Assembly (NCBI GenBank): GCA_017444505.1
Contig: JAFSWK010000044.1
Coordinates: forward strand, 1 to 6,073
Length of the DNA: 6,073 nt
From: Rhodocyclaceae bacterium
Lineage (GTDB): Bacteria; Pseudomonadota; Gammaproteobacteria; Burkholderiales; Rhodocyclaceae
Direction: 5' to 3'
The notes below the pieces were generated by a model that was not told the DNA's origin, searched no databases, and saw nothing but the letters and a program-made list of their open reading frames with translations. Every line of letters begins with the position of its first letter. The stretch's first letter is position 1. Shown here piece after piece: positions 1-5,381 of the stretch. Made by a program: the position numbers and the translations under genes.

Positions 1-598
1 CGACGGACGCTTGCACGGCCTCATCACGCTGCATGACGCCCTGCGCCCCGAAGCCCCCCGCGCCGTGCGCGCCCTGCAACAAGCGGGGCTGACCGTCTGG
101 ATGCTCACCGGCGACCACGCCGCCGCCGCCGCCCGCATCGCCCGCGAAGCCAATGTAACGCACTGGCAAGCCGCCCTGCTGCCCGCAGACAAAGCCGCCG
201 CCCTTGCCCGTCTGCGCACAGACGCGCACAGCGTCATCGGCATGGCCGGCGACGGCATCAACGACGCCCCCGCGCTGGCGCAAGCCGATGTCTCCTTCGC
301 CCTCGGCGTCGGCGCAGAAGCCGCCGTCGCCGCCGCCGACATCACACTGATACGCCCCGCGCTGGACGGCATCGTGCACGCCGTGATGCTCTCGCGCGCA
401 ACCATGGCGAAAATCCGGCAAAACCTGTTTTTCGCCTTTATCTACAATGTCATCGGCATCGGCTTCGCCGCCGCCGGAATGCTCAACCCGGTCATCGCGG
501 CGCTGGCGATGGCGATGAGTTCCCTCTCAGTGGTCAGCAATTCATTACTGCTGCGCCGCTGGCGTCCGCAACCTCTGGAAAGTGGAGAAAAACCATGA
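1..598 (+). CDS. copA: Cu(+)-exporting P1B-type ATPase, C-terminal part (5' end outside window)
   Basis: This is the last 198 residues of a copper-transporting ATPase of the inner membrane, which pumps Cu(+) out of the cytoplasm using ATP. The reading frame is open from base 2, so the gene begins upstream; the metal-binding domain, CPC membrane motif and DKTG phosphorylation site are not in view. Visible are the end of the P-domain with MLTGD (about residues 34-38) and GDGINDAPAL (about 83-92), then two membrane helices. The first carries the YN pair (FAFIYNVIG) and the second MAMSSLSVVSNS, the YN and MxxSS signatures of the Cu(+)/Ag(+) subgroup (1B-1). G+C is very high (43 of 60 bases at 241-300, 45 of 60 at 301-360). 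The stop codon overlaps the start of copZ as ATGA, which implies translational coupling. Family identity is secure; Cu(+) specificity rests on the helix motifs and on the neighbouring chaperone. Confidence 0.95.
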   Translation, partial: DGRLHGLITLHDALRPEAPRAVRALQQAGLTVWMLTGDHAAAAARIAREANVTHWQAALLPADKAAALARLRTDAHSVIGMAGDGINDAPALAQADVSFALGVGAEAAVAAADITLIRPALDGIVHAVMLSRATMAKIRQNLFFAFIYNVIGIGFAAAGMLNPVIAALAMAMSSLSVVSNSLLLRRWRPQPLESGEKP

Positions 599-748
599 CG
601 GAAATCACCTTTGGCATAGAAGGCATGAGCTGCAACGGCTGCGTAAAGACGGTCACGCAGGCGCTGCAAAGTATCGCGGGTGTGGAAAGCGCCCAAGTCT
701 CGCTGGCAGACGCCCGCGCCACGGTACGTTTTGACGACACCCGCACCC
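568..748 (+). repeat. Left copy of a 181-bp direct repeat (copA tip + most of copZ)
   Basis: Bases 568-748 recur at 2725-2905, exactly 2157 bases downstream, in the same orientation. By eye I find only two mismatches in 181 positions, one giving Ile/Val at chaperone codon 28 and one silent. The repeat begins in the last codons of copA, includes the GGAG Shine-Dalgarno of copZ, and stops inside copZ. Beyond it the copies differ at about 12 of 32 bases, and a shared 17-base block follows at 778-794 / 2935-2951. The two copies bracket the restriction-modification genes. Confidence 0.93.
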
Positions 749-807
749 AACCCGACGCCCTGCACCAAGCCGTACAGGACGCGGGCTTTGACGTGCGGGC
801 AGAGTGA
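595..807 (+). CDS. copZ: Copper chaperone, heavy-metal-associated (HMA) domain, first copy
   Basis: A 70-residue cytoplasmic metallochaperone made of one HMA domain, the usual CopZ/Atx1 size. It carries the Cu(+)-binding loop GMSCNGC (residues 10-16, ligands Cys13 and Cys16), and the pattern fits the beta-alpha-beta-beta-alpha-beta ferredoxin-like fold. Known members carry Cu(+) to the CopA ATPase. The start ATG overlaps the copA stop (ATGA) and is preceded by GGAG at 584-587 with a 7-base gap, so the two genes are translated from one mRNA. It ends in DVRAE. A near-identical second copy lies at 2752-2958; the two proteins differ at residue 28 and again through the last helix (about residues 53-70). 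The copA context makes this the likely original copy, although the 3' part of either gene could be the older version. Confidence 0.95.
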   Translation: MTEITFGIEGMSCNGCVKTVTQALQSIAGVESAQVSLADARATVRFDDTRTQPDALHQAVQDAGFDVRAE

Positions 808-918
808 CATCCGCTATACTCTGCCGAAATGCCCCTTGGTTCTCAAAGGCGCCCTGTATCTGCGCACATTTACAGGATTTGCCAAGAGGCGAATTTGGCA
901 ATCAGGCGTTGAACAAAT
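808..918 (+). promoter_or_regulatory. Leader of the R-M operon with two adjacent dyads (candidate operator or mRNA structure)
   Basis: This 111-base gap is the only non-coding DNA before the endonuclease gene and must hold its promoter if it has its own. A TATACT hexamer at 815-820 resembles a -10 box, but the nearest TTGACG (788-793) is 21 bases away, too far for a good sigma-70 promoter. Two inverted repeats lie back to back. CCTGTA (853-858) pairs with TACAGG (871-876). GATTTGCCAA (876-885) pairs with TTGGCAATC (895-903), with one bulged T. The second dyad ends 15 bases before the start codon, placed to act as an operator or as an RNA hairpin near the ribosome site. No controller (C) protein gene is present, so any autoregulation would come from the enzymes themselves. 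Functional assignment is tentative. Confidence 0.35.
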
Positions 919-1782
919 ATGCAAAAAAATAATCCCATAGCAGAAGTGTTTGGATTCCCCATAACGAATCAAGGGGAGGATGCTGCGTATTATCGTGAAA
1001 ACAGATTGTGCCCGTTTCACAACAGGTTTCCGAACTGCACCAAGGACAAAGCGGATGATCCGCTAGGCGTTTGCAGTATTTTTCACGGGCAAAACAAGGT
1101 GATTACGTGCCCCACCCGTTTCCGCGAGGAATGGAAGATTCTGCACAATGCGGCAAAATTTGTGTGGCCGAAAGGGACAAAGTGGACGTCATTGCCCGAA
1201 ATAAAACTTGTCGATGGCAACGGACAGTCGGCAGGGAATGTGGATTATGTCATCGTAAGTCATGATGAGAACGGACGCATCACAGATTTTGCCTCCATCG
1301 AAGTTCAAGGTGTTTATATCAGCGGCAATCTGCGCAACCCGTTTCAGGAATACATGAAAGCCCCCTCTGCGGAATTTGAGTGGAATGGCAGGAATTTTCC
1401 CCATCCTGATTATCTGTCATCATCCCGCAAGCGACTGATTCCCCAAATGCTGTACAAGGGCGGTATTTTCAAGGCATGGAACAAGAAACAATGCGTAGTG
1501 CTTCAGAAAACATTTTTTGACACATTGCCGGAACTGCCGCAAACAACGAAAGCCAAGGCAGACATTGCGTGGTTTCTTTACGACCTGGAGCACAGCGAAG
1601 CCGATGGCAGGAATCGCCTCGTTTTGGTCGACACGGTATACACAGAATTTCAGGCTGCTTTGGAGCAGGTTATTTATCCCAAGCCCGGAAAGATGCCTGA
1701 CTTCCTTGCTATTCTGCAAGGGAAACTTGACGAGCGTATCAGCAACGATCCTGAGCTTCGTTCGGTCTACGATCTGTTATGA
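919..1782 (+). CDS. NotI-family type II restriction endonuclease
   Basis: A 287-residue protein that I assign to the NotI restriction endonuclease family, which cuts double-stranded DNA at a specific site. Four cysteines near the N-terminus (31, 40, 52, 64) match the arrangement expected for the single-metal Cys4 site found in NotI, where it binds iron. A PD-(D/E)xK-type active site follows: Asp109 (NVDYVIV) and Glu128-x-Gln130 (IEVQG), i.e. D...ExQ, the variant used by NotI. The conserved-looking stretch GVYISGNLRNPFQEYM comes next. The start ATG has only a weak upstream AGG (905-907) and is followed by seven A's. The gene overlaps the methyltransferase as ATGA, so the pair is co-translated with the nuclease first. 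G+C is far below that of copA, suggesting transfer. The recognition sequence cannot be read from the protein. Confidence 0.8.
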   Translation: MQKNNPIAEVFGFPITNQGEDAAYYRENRLCPFHNRFPNCTKDKADDPLGVCSIFHGQNKVITCPTRFREEWKILHNAAKFVWPKGTKWTSLPEIKLVDGNGQSAGNVDYVIVSHDENGRITDFASIEVQGVYISGNLRNPFQEYMKAPSAEFEWNGRNFPHPDYLSSSRKRLIPQMLYKGGIFKAWNKKQCVVLQKTFFDTLPELPQTTKAKADIAWFLYDLEHSEADGRNRLVLVDTVYTEFQAALEQVIYPKPGKMPDFLAILQGKLDERISNDPELRSVYDLL

Positions 1783-2672
1783 GTTTGCAATACATACAAT
1801 TAAATCTTTTCCAGCAAGAAAATGCTGGAAACGGTGCCGCATCTCGGCGGCAGGTTGTGAACGTTGCCTCTGTGCCGCAGCGCAGCCCGTTTCGCTATCC
1901 TGGTGGAAAAACGTGGCTGGTTCCGACGGCGCGGCGGTGGTTTGCAACGGCAACGGCGGGTTCTTGGCTTGTTGAACCCTTCGCTGGCGGCGGTATCATC
2001 AGCCTTACCGCTGCTGCGGAAGAGTACTTCAGGCATGTCACGATGGTGGAACTCGATAACGATATGGCAGCCGCGTGGCAGACCATTCTTTCTGAGGATA
2101 ATCAATGGCTCATCCGACAGATTTCTGAATTTCACGTCACGGCTGAGAACATCAATAGCGTGATCGCCCGCGCAGGCGACGGAATAAAAGAACGCGGTTT
2201 CGCAACCATCGTGCGCAACCGTACCAACCACGGAGGCATTCTCGCCAAAGGCTCTGGTGCCATCAAGACGGGTGAGAACGGAAGAGGCCTCGCCTCACGC
2301 TGGTATGCTGCAACCCTGATAAAGCGAATCATCGACATCAATCGCATCAGCGACAGAATAACCTTCATTCACGGCGACGCATTTTCCATCATGGAACATC
2401 ATATGGACGATGAAAACGCATTCTTCTTCATCGACCCGCCCTACACCGTCGCGGGGCGCCGCCTGTACAACCACTACGAAGTTGATCATCGCAGAATCTT
2501 CAAACTGGCCAGCAAAATGCGAGGCCATTTTCTCATGACATCCGATGATACGCAGGAAGTGCGTAACTGGGCAGAAGAATACGGTCTGCCCTATAGAACA
2601 ACACCCATGCAGACCACCCATCTTGTAACAAAAGAAGAGTTACTGATTTCGGATAATCTGGAATGGATGTAA
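1779..2672 (+). CDS. D12-class DNA adenine-N6 methyltransferase (modification enzyme of the R-M pair)
   Basis: A 297-residue S-adenosylmethionine-dependent methyltransferase expected to protect the host sites cut by the adjacent nuclease. The alpha-type (Dam-like, MethyltransfD12) motif order is clear. Motif X is FRYPGGKTWLVP (38-49), motif I is VEPFAGGG (65-72), the acidic residue of motif II lies in VELD (90-93), and catalytic motif IV is DPPY (219-222) after a GD at 199-200. DPPY in this class normally means N6-adenine methylation. Residues 1-37 form an extension before motif X that includes QLNLF (7-11), resembling the bacterial sliding-clamp-binding pentapeptide. Its ATG overlaps the nuclease stop (ATGA). 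It ends about 50 bases before the second copZ repeat; that gap has only a weak GAATA/TATTC dyad (2681-2698) and no strong terminator, so transcription may run into copZ and the reductase gene. Confidence 0.9.
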   Translation: MSLQYIQLNLFQQENAGNGAASRRQVVNVASVPQRSPFRYPGGKTWLVPTARRWFATATAGSWLVEPFAGGGIISLTAAAEEYFRHVTMVELDNDMAAAWQTILSEDNQWLIRQISEFHVTAENINSVIARAGDGIKERGFATIVRNRTNHGGILAKGSGAIKTGENGRGLASRWYAATLIKRIIDINRISDRITFIHGDAFSIMEHHMDDENAFFFIDPPYTVAGRRLYNHYEVDHRRIFKLASKMRGHFLMTSDDTQEVRNWAEEYGLPYRTTPMQTTHLVTKEELLISDNLEWM

Positions 2673-2724
2673 TCTGTGGCGAATAGATATACGTATTCTT
2701 GCAAATTAAACGCCTGATGCTGCT

Positions 2725-2905
2725 GCAACCTCTGGAAAGTGGAGAAAAACCATGACGGAAATCACCTTTGGCATAGAAGGCATGAGCTGCAACGGCTGCG
2801 TAAAGACGGTCACGCAGGCGCTGCAAAGTGTCGCGGGCGTGGAAAGCGCCCAAGTCTCGCTGGCAGACGCCCGCGCCACGGTACGTTTTGACGACACCCG
2901 CACCC
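2725..2905 (+). repeat. Right copy of the 181-bp direct repeat
   Basis: This is the second copy of 568-748, in direct orientation. Its left edge falls within what is copA coding sequence in the first copy: only about 30 bases of the copA 3' tip are carried, with no longer copA remnant upstream. The edge is sharp, since the bases before it match neither copA nor any obvious pattern. It keeps the copZ ribosome-binding site (GGAG 2741-2744), so the downstream chaperone remains translatable. Confidence 0.93.
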
Positions 2906-2958
2906 GACCGGAAACCGTGCGGCAAGCGGTGATTGACGCGGGCTTTGACGTATGCTGA
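2752..2958 (+). CDS. copZ: Copper chaperone, HMA domain, second copy
   Basis: A 68-residue HMA-domain copper chaperone nearly identical to the one at 595-807 for its first 52 residues. The Cu(+) loop GMSCNGC sits at residues 10-16 (Cys13, Cys16). From about residue 53 the sequence changes (RPETVRQAVIDAGFDVC in place of QPDALHQAVQDAGFDVRAE), leaving an extra cysteine as the last residue. Its ribosome site GGAG (2741-2744), 7 bases before ATG, is carried by the repeat. It is followed after 46 bases by the FMN reductase gene and could share a transcript with it or be read from the R-M operon. Both copies appear functional. The 3' divergence means this copy is not a simple recent duplicate over its whole length; a mosaic origin is likely. 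Confidence 0.93.
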   Translation: MTEITFGIEGMSCNGCVKTVTQALQSVAGVESAQVSLADARATVRFDDTRTRPETVRQAVIDAGFDVC

Positions 2959-3004
2959 ACGTCTCGCCCGCATTGGAATGAAACAGGAACAGGAGAAAAC
3001 CCAC

Positions 3005-3562
3005 ATGGCAAAAGTATTGATGATTAACGGCTCGCTGCACGCGGGCGGCTTCAATCAGCAACTGACGGAAAAAATCGTCGCCCTACTGGGCGCGCGCGCC
3101 GAAGTTTCCGTGCTGCACTGGGCGGACGTGCCGATATACGTGCAGAATCAGGAATTTCCCGCGCCCGCAGCGGTGGCGCGCGTGCGCGACGAAGTGCGGG
3201 CGGCGGACGCCATCTGGTTCGTCACGCCCGAATACAACTACCAAATCCCCGGCGGCCTGAAGAATCTGACCGACTGGCTATCGCGCTCGCTGGATGCCGC
3301 CAACCCGCGCGGTGAGAGCGCCATACACGGCAAAATCACCACCGTTTCCGCCGCCGCAGCCGACGGCGGCACACATGTGCGCCCGCTGCTGGAAGAACTG
3401 CTGGCCTTCATCCGCACGCAAGTGCAGCGCGAAGCGGGCAGCGGCGTTGCCATCAAACCCGAAAACTGGGCCAGCGGCGCGCTGACGTTGAGCGAAGCCG
3501 AAGAAGCCGCACTCCATCAACAAGCCACGGCGCTGCTGGCGCGTTTGGCAATGGCGGCTTGA
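3005..3562 (+). CDS. NAD(P)H-dependent FMN reductase (flavodoxin-like fold)
   Basis: A 185-residue cytoplasmic flavoprotein of the NADPH-dependent FMN reductase / azoreductase-like family, which uses NAD(P)H to reduce FMN and, in relatives, quinones, azo dyes or chromate. The N-terminal phosphate-binding loop of the flavodoxin fold is GSLHAGGFNQQL (9-20). The family signature PEYNYQIPGGLKNLTDWLSR lies at 75-94. Full length fits the family. The frame is open further upstream to 2933, but that would overlap copZ. ATG 3005 is preferred because AGGAG (2991-2995) precedes it by 9 bases and the protein then begins MAKVLMINGS, as is typical. High G+C and position behind the second copZ suggest it belonged to the copper locus before the R-M insertion. 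A role in copper or oxidative stress is inference; the physiological substrate is unknown. Confidence 0.9.
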   Translation: MAKVLMINGSLHAGGFNQQLTEKIVALLGARAEVSVLHWADVPIYVQNQEFPAPAAVARVRDEVRAADAIWFVTPEYNYQIPGGLKNLTDWLSRSLDAANPRGESAIHGKITTVSAAAADGGTHVRPLLEELLAFIRTQVQREAGSGVAIKPENWASGALTLSEAEEAALHQQATALLARLAMAA

Positions 3563-3625
3563 TTGCCGAAGGGGGGCGTTTGCGGTTCTTGTCTTTGAAA
3601 GATTCTTCCTGATACGGAATTCATC

Positions 3626-4360
3626 ATGAACGAACGCGATGAAAATACCGTCAAAAACATCCATGCGCAGCGCCCGCAGGCAGAGGATGCCGACGGGTCG
3701 GCGGTTGCGGCAGACGATGGGCAAGCGCAAAGCAAAACCTTTCCGGGCGATACAGTCCCGCCGTGGCGGAGATTGTTTGCGCGGCTGCTGGATCTTTTCA
3801 TTTCGTTTTGCCTGTGCGTACTGCTTTTCCTCGTGTTGTACGCCATTCCCCGCTATATGCCGGAGGGCGTGCACTGGGAAGATTTGCAAGACTTGAGGCA
3901 GCTATTGGGGCTGCTGCTCTTTGTCATGATGATCGTTCATGCCGTGCTGTTGCAGCCGGTCGCTGCCGCGATCGCTACGTTTTTGCTCAGTGTGCCCGTA
4001 GAGGCCTTGTTTCTCGCCTGCTTTGGTACGACTCCGGCAAAGTGGCTGTTTGGCATCCGGGTGGTGCATCCGGACGGCACATTGTTGTCCTTGTCCGAAG
4101 CATTCCGGCGCTCCCTTCGGGTTTTCGCGCAGGGCTTGGGGTTTGGCATACCCTTCATTGCGCCGTTCACCTCCCTGTTTGCCTATTGGCGACTGACGAA
4201 AACCGGAACGACTTGGTGGGATGCCGCTACCAACGCCGTAGTGCTCCACAAAAAGCGGGGCGTGTTCCGCACGCGGGTGTGGGTGTGCATGGTTGGCGTT
4301 TTTGCTTTGGTTCTGCTGGTTTGCCTGTTGTGGGCAGCCATCTTTGCACCCGCCGCGTGA
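3626..4360 (+). CDS. RDD-family integral membrane protein
   Basis: A 244-residue inner-membrane protein of the RDD family; the molecular function of most members is unknown, though some are implicated in ion transport. Residues 1-45 are polar and probably cytoplasmic. The first RDD element is RLFARLLDLFI (49-59, Arg53 and Asp56) at the entry of the first helix. Hydrophobic segments follow at about 54-76, 92-110 and 111-133. Next comes the typical loop GTTPAKWLFGIRVV with HPDG (134-151, Asp150), then a segment at about 165-187, WWDAATNAVVL with Asp199, and a final helix at about 217-241. The longer-than-usual polar N-terminus and extra C-terminal helix are mild departures. The ribosome site is weak (CGGA 3615-3618, 7 bases before ATG). 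It lies 63 bases after the reductase gene and may be a separate unit. No transported substrate can be inferred. Confidence 0.85.
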   Translation: MNERDENTVKNIHAQRPQAEDADGSAVAADDGQAQSKTFPGDTVPPWRRLFARLLDLFISFCLCVLLFLVLYAIPRYMPEGVHWEDLQDLRQLLGLLLFVMMIVHAVLLQPVAAAIATFLLSVPVEALFLACFGTTPAKWLFGIRVVHPDGTLLSLSEAFRRSLRVFAQGLGFGIPFIAPFTSLFAYWRLTKTGTTWWDAATNAVVLHKKRGVFRTRVWVCMVGVFALVLLVCLLWAAIFAPAA

Positions 4361-4662
4361 GAGTCCGTGCCCGCACGCGCTTTTGTTTCGTGGCAACGAG
4401 AAACGGAAATATCGTACAATGCAGCGTTTTCCCGATGAAAGCGCCGCAAGTGTGATTTGAGAACAGCATTAAAAATCATCATGTTACGCGAATATTTTTG
4501 CCCCCCCGCTGCGCATACGACTAGCTCGCAGCGTCTGAACGCGCGCTTTCTTCCGCACAGCGATTTTCAATCGAACGCCATCCGGATTTGTGCCGGGTGG
4601 CGTTTTTGTTTTTGAAATGCCCTTTTTCAATGAAATCAAGCATGAAGAAAATGGAGTCAATC
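4361..4662 (+). other. Non-coding stretch, candidate small RNA or 5' leader ending in a terminator
   Basis: About 300 bases without a convincing gene. A good -10-like hexamer TACAAT lies at 4415-4420 but lacks a clear -35 (best TGGCAA 4391-4396). Within the stretch are a run of seven C's (4501-4507) and a perfect 7-bp stem CGCTGCG/CGCAGCG (4507-4513 with 4527-4533, 13-base loop). The intrinsic terminator at 4574-4613 follows. A transcript from about 4427 to 4613 would be roughly 187 bases. I recognise no 6S, tmRNA, RNase P, SRP, tRNA or known riboswitch pattern. It could be a small RNA, an attenuating leader for the FliL-like gene, or simply the 3' end of the RDD transcript. Confidence 0.4.
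4574..4613 (+). terminator. Strong rho-independent terminator
   Basis: Arms AACGCCATCCGG (4574-4585) and CCGGGTGGCGTT (4593-4604) pair over 12 bp with a single T-G wobble, closing a 7-base loop. The right arm runs into TTTTTGTTTTT (4603-4613). This is a textbook plus-strand terminator. It closes either the RDD-gene transcript or a short RNA from the 4361-4573 gap. It also means the FliL-like gene cannot start at the upstream in-frame codon at 4588, which lies in the hairpin loop. Confidence 0.9.
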
Positions 4663-5361
4663 GTGAAGAAAATTGAAGAAGCCTTATATGAAAAAGTCGC
4701 GGCGGAAGTGGAGTCAAACCAGAAAAGAAAAGGGCTATGGACGAAAGCATATGCGCATAGTGGTGGTTCTACCCAACGCGCCGAGGCGCTCTATATCAAG
4801 CTGCGTGTGCAGGAGGAGTTGCAGGCGTTACAGGATGCAGCTGCACGACGATCTCGACGACGGCGGTTGGGGTGCCTGCTGTGGTTTGTGCTGCTGTTTA
4901 TGACGCTGTTTGTGGTGCCGCATTTGATTAACTGGTTAGGAGGCAAAGAAGAAGTCGCGCAAGAAACCCATGCTGAACACAAAGATCCGGAACTGCACGA
5001 CCCGGTAACGGTTGATCCCGCCCTAGCGCCGGTCTATATCGAACTGCCGCCGTATGTGAAAAAACTTGACCCAGCGGAAGGCGAACGTTTCGTGCAGGCC
5101 GAGATTGTCCTGCAAGTGGCGACCGACCCGAAATATGCCGCCATGATTGAAGCGAGCAAGTCGCAAATCAACGACATCATCAACCGCATCCTCGCCACGA
5201 AAAAGCCCTCGGACATTCGCACCGCCAAGGGGCAGGAGGCACTCAGCCAGGAAATTCTCATCGCCATCAACGATGCGCTCGGCTATGCCCGTCCGGCGCA
5301 GCCCACGGGTCCGTGGGGACCGGTGATTGCGGTCTTGTTCCATTCGCTCATCATCCAATGA
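4663..5361 (+). CDS. Single-pass inner-membrane protein with C-terminal FliL-like domain
   Basis: From GTG 4663 the product is 232 residues. The cytoplasmic N-terminus (about 1-50) has the pattern IEEALYEKVAAE...GLWTKAY...AEALYIKLRV. I know this from N-termini of assorted bacterial membrane proteins and it has no assigned role. RRSRRRR then precedes one membrane helix (about 69-92), so the rest should be periplasmic. Residues about 123-232 resemble FliL: LPPYVKKLDP, ERFVQAEIVLQVATD, a helical INDIINRIL region, AKGQEALSQEILIAIND, and an end in AVLFHSLIIQ like the FliL terminus. FliL binds the flagellar stator, but no flagellar gene is in view, so a non-flagellar role is possible. Start choice: GTG 4663 has GGAG (4653-4656) 6 bases before it; ATG at 4630, 4642 or 4651 in the same frame are alternatives with poorer ribosome sites. 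Confidence 0.72.
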   Translation: MKKIEEALYEKVAAEVESNQKRKGLWTKAYAHSGGSTQRAEALYIKLRVQEELQALQDAAARRSRRRRLGCLLWFVLLFMTLFVVPHLINWLGGKEEVAQETHAEHKDPELHDPVTVDPALAPVYIELPPYVKKLDPAEGERFVQAEIVLQVATDPKYAAMIEASKSQINDIINRILATKKPSDIRTAKGQEALSQEILIAINDALGYARPAQPTGPWGPVIAVLFHSLIIQ

Positions 5362-5381
5362 TGTGGCGATGCGTGGGGCGG

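Larger units (their letters stand above)
749..2724 (+). mobile_element. Putative restriction-modification island inserted between copZ repeats
   Basis: The segment between the two 181-bp repeats holds the diverged end of the first copZ, a 111-base leader and the endonuclease and methyltransferase genes. Its composition differs sharply from copA: 60-base blocks at 1141, 1321 and 1501 have 31, 32 and 27 G/C against 43 and 45 in copA. No transposase, integrase, terminal inverted repeat or short target duplication is visible, so this is not an ordinary insertion sequence. R-M genes flanked by long direct duplications of the host locus are known from genome comparisons, for example in Helicobacter, as insertion with long target duplication. 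That process, or homologous recombination of a copZ-flanked cassette, would explain the layout. Recombination between the repeats would remove 2157 bp and restore one copZ. The mechanism is inferred. Confidence 0.6.

Noticed and set aside
442..810. Minus-strand open frame antisense to copA/copZ, and its near twin at 2533-3054
   Set aside because: They resemble each other only because the copZ repeat is duplicated. Both lie antisense to clear HMA-domain genes in high-G+C DNA, and neither shows family motifs.
788..820. Sigma-70 promoter from TTGACG (788-793) and TATACT (815-820)
   Set aside because: The spacer is 21 bases, too long for a confident call. It is mentioned only within the leader entry.
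853..876. LexA/SOS-box reading of the CTGT...ACAG dyad
   Set aside because: The spacing between CTGT and ACAG is 14 bases rather than the 8 of a gammaproteobacterial SOS box.
2933..3004. Longer N-terminus for the FMN reductase starting at 2933
   Set aside because: It would overlap the end of the second copZ and add 24 residues unlike the family. ATG 3005 has a clear AGGAG and gives the normal N-terminus.
3589..3616. Promoter before the RDD gene (TTGTCT with GATACG)
   Set aside because: The -10 hexamer matches only three of six consensus positions, and nothing else supports a start there.
3278..3889. 203-residue minus-strand frame spanning the reductase and RDD gene start
   Set aside because: It is antisense to two well-supported genes and reads as low-complexity, basic sequence typical of shadows.
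3763..4455. 230-residue plus-strand frame overlapping the RDD gene, and minus-strand frame 3902-4396
   Set aside because: Both are shifted-frame shadows of the RDD-family gene, which has recognisable motifs and membrane helices; the alternatives have neither.
4530..4539. Neisseria-like DNA uptake sequence (AGCGTCTGAA)
   Set aside because: It occurs once with two mismatches to the core 10-mer and is not repeated elsewhere in the window.
4481..4615. 44-codon small frame in the gap before the FliL-like gene
   Set aside because: It has no good ribosome site, reads straight through the terminator hairpin and U-tract, and matches no known peptide.
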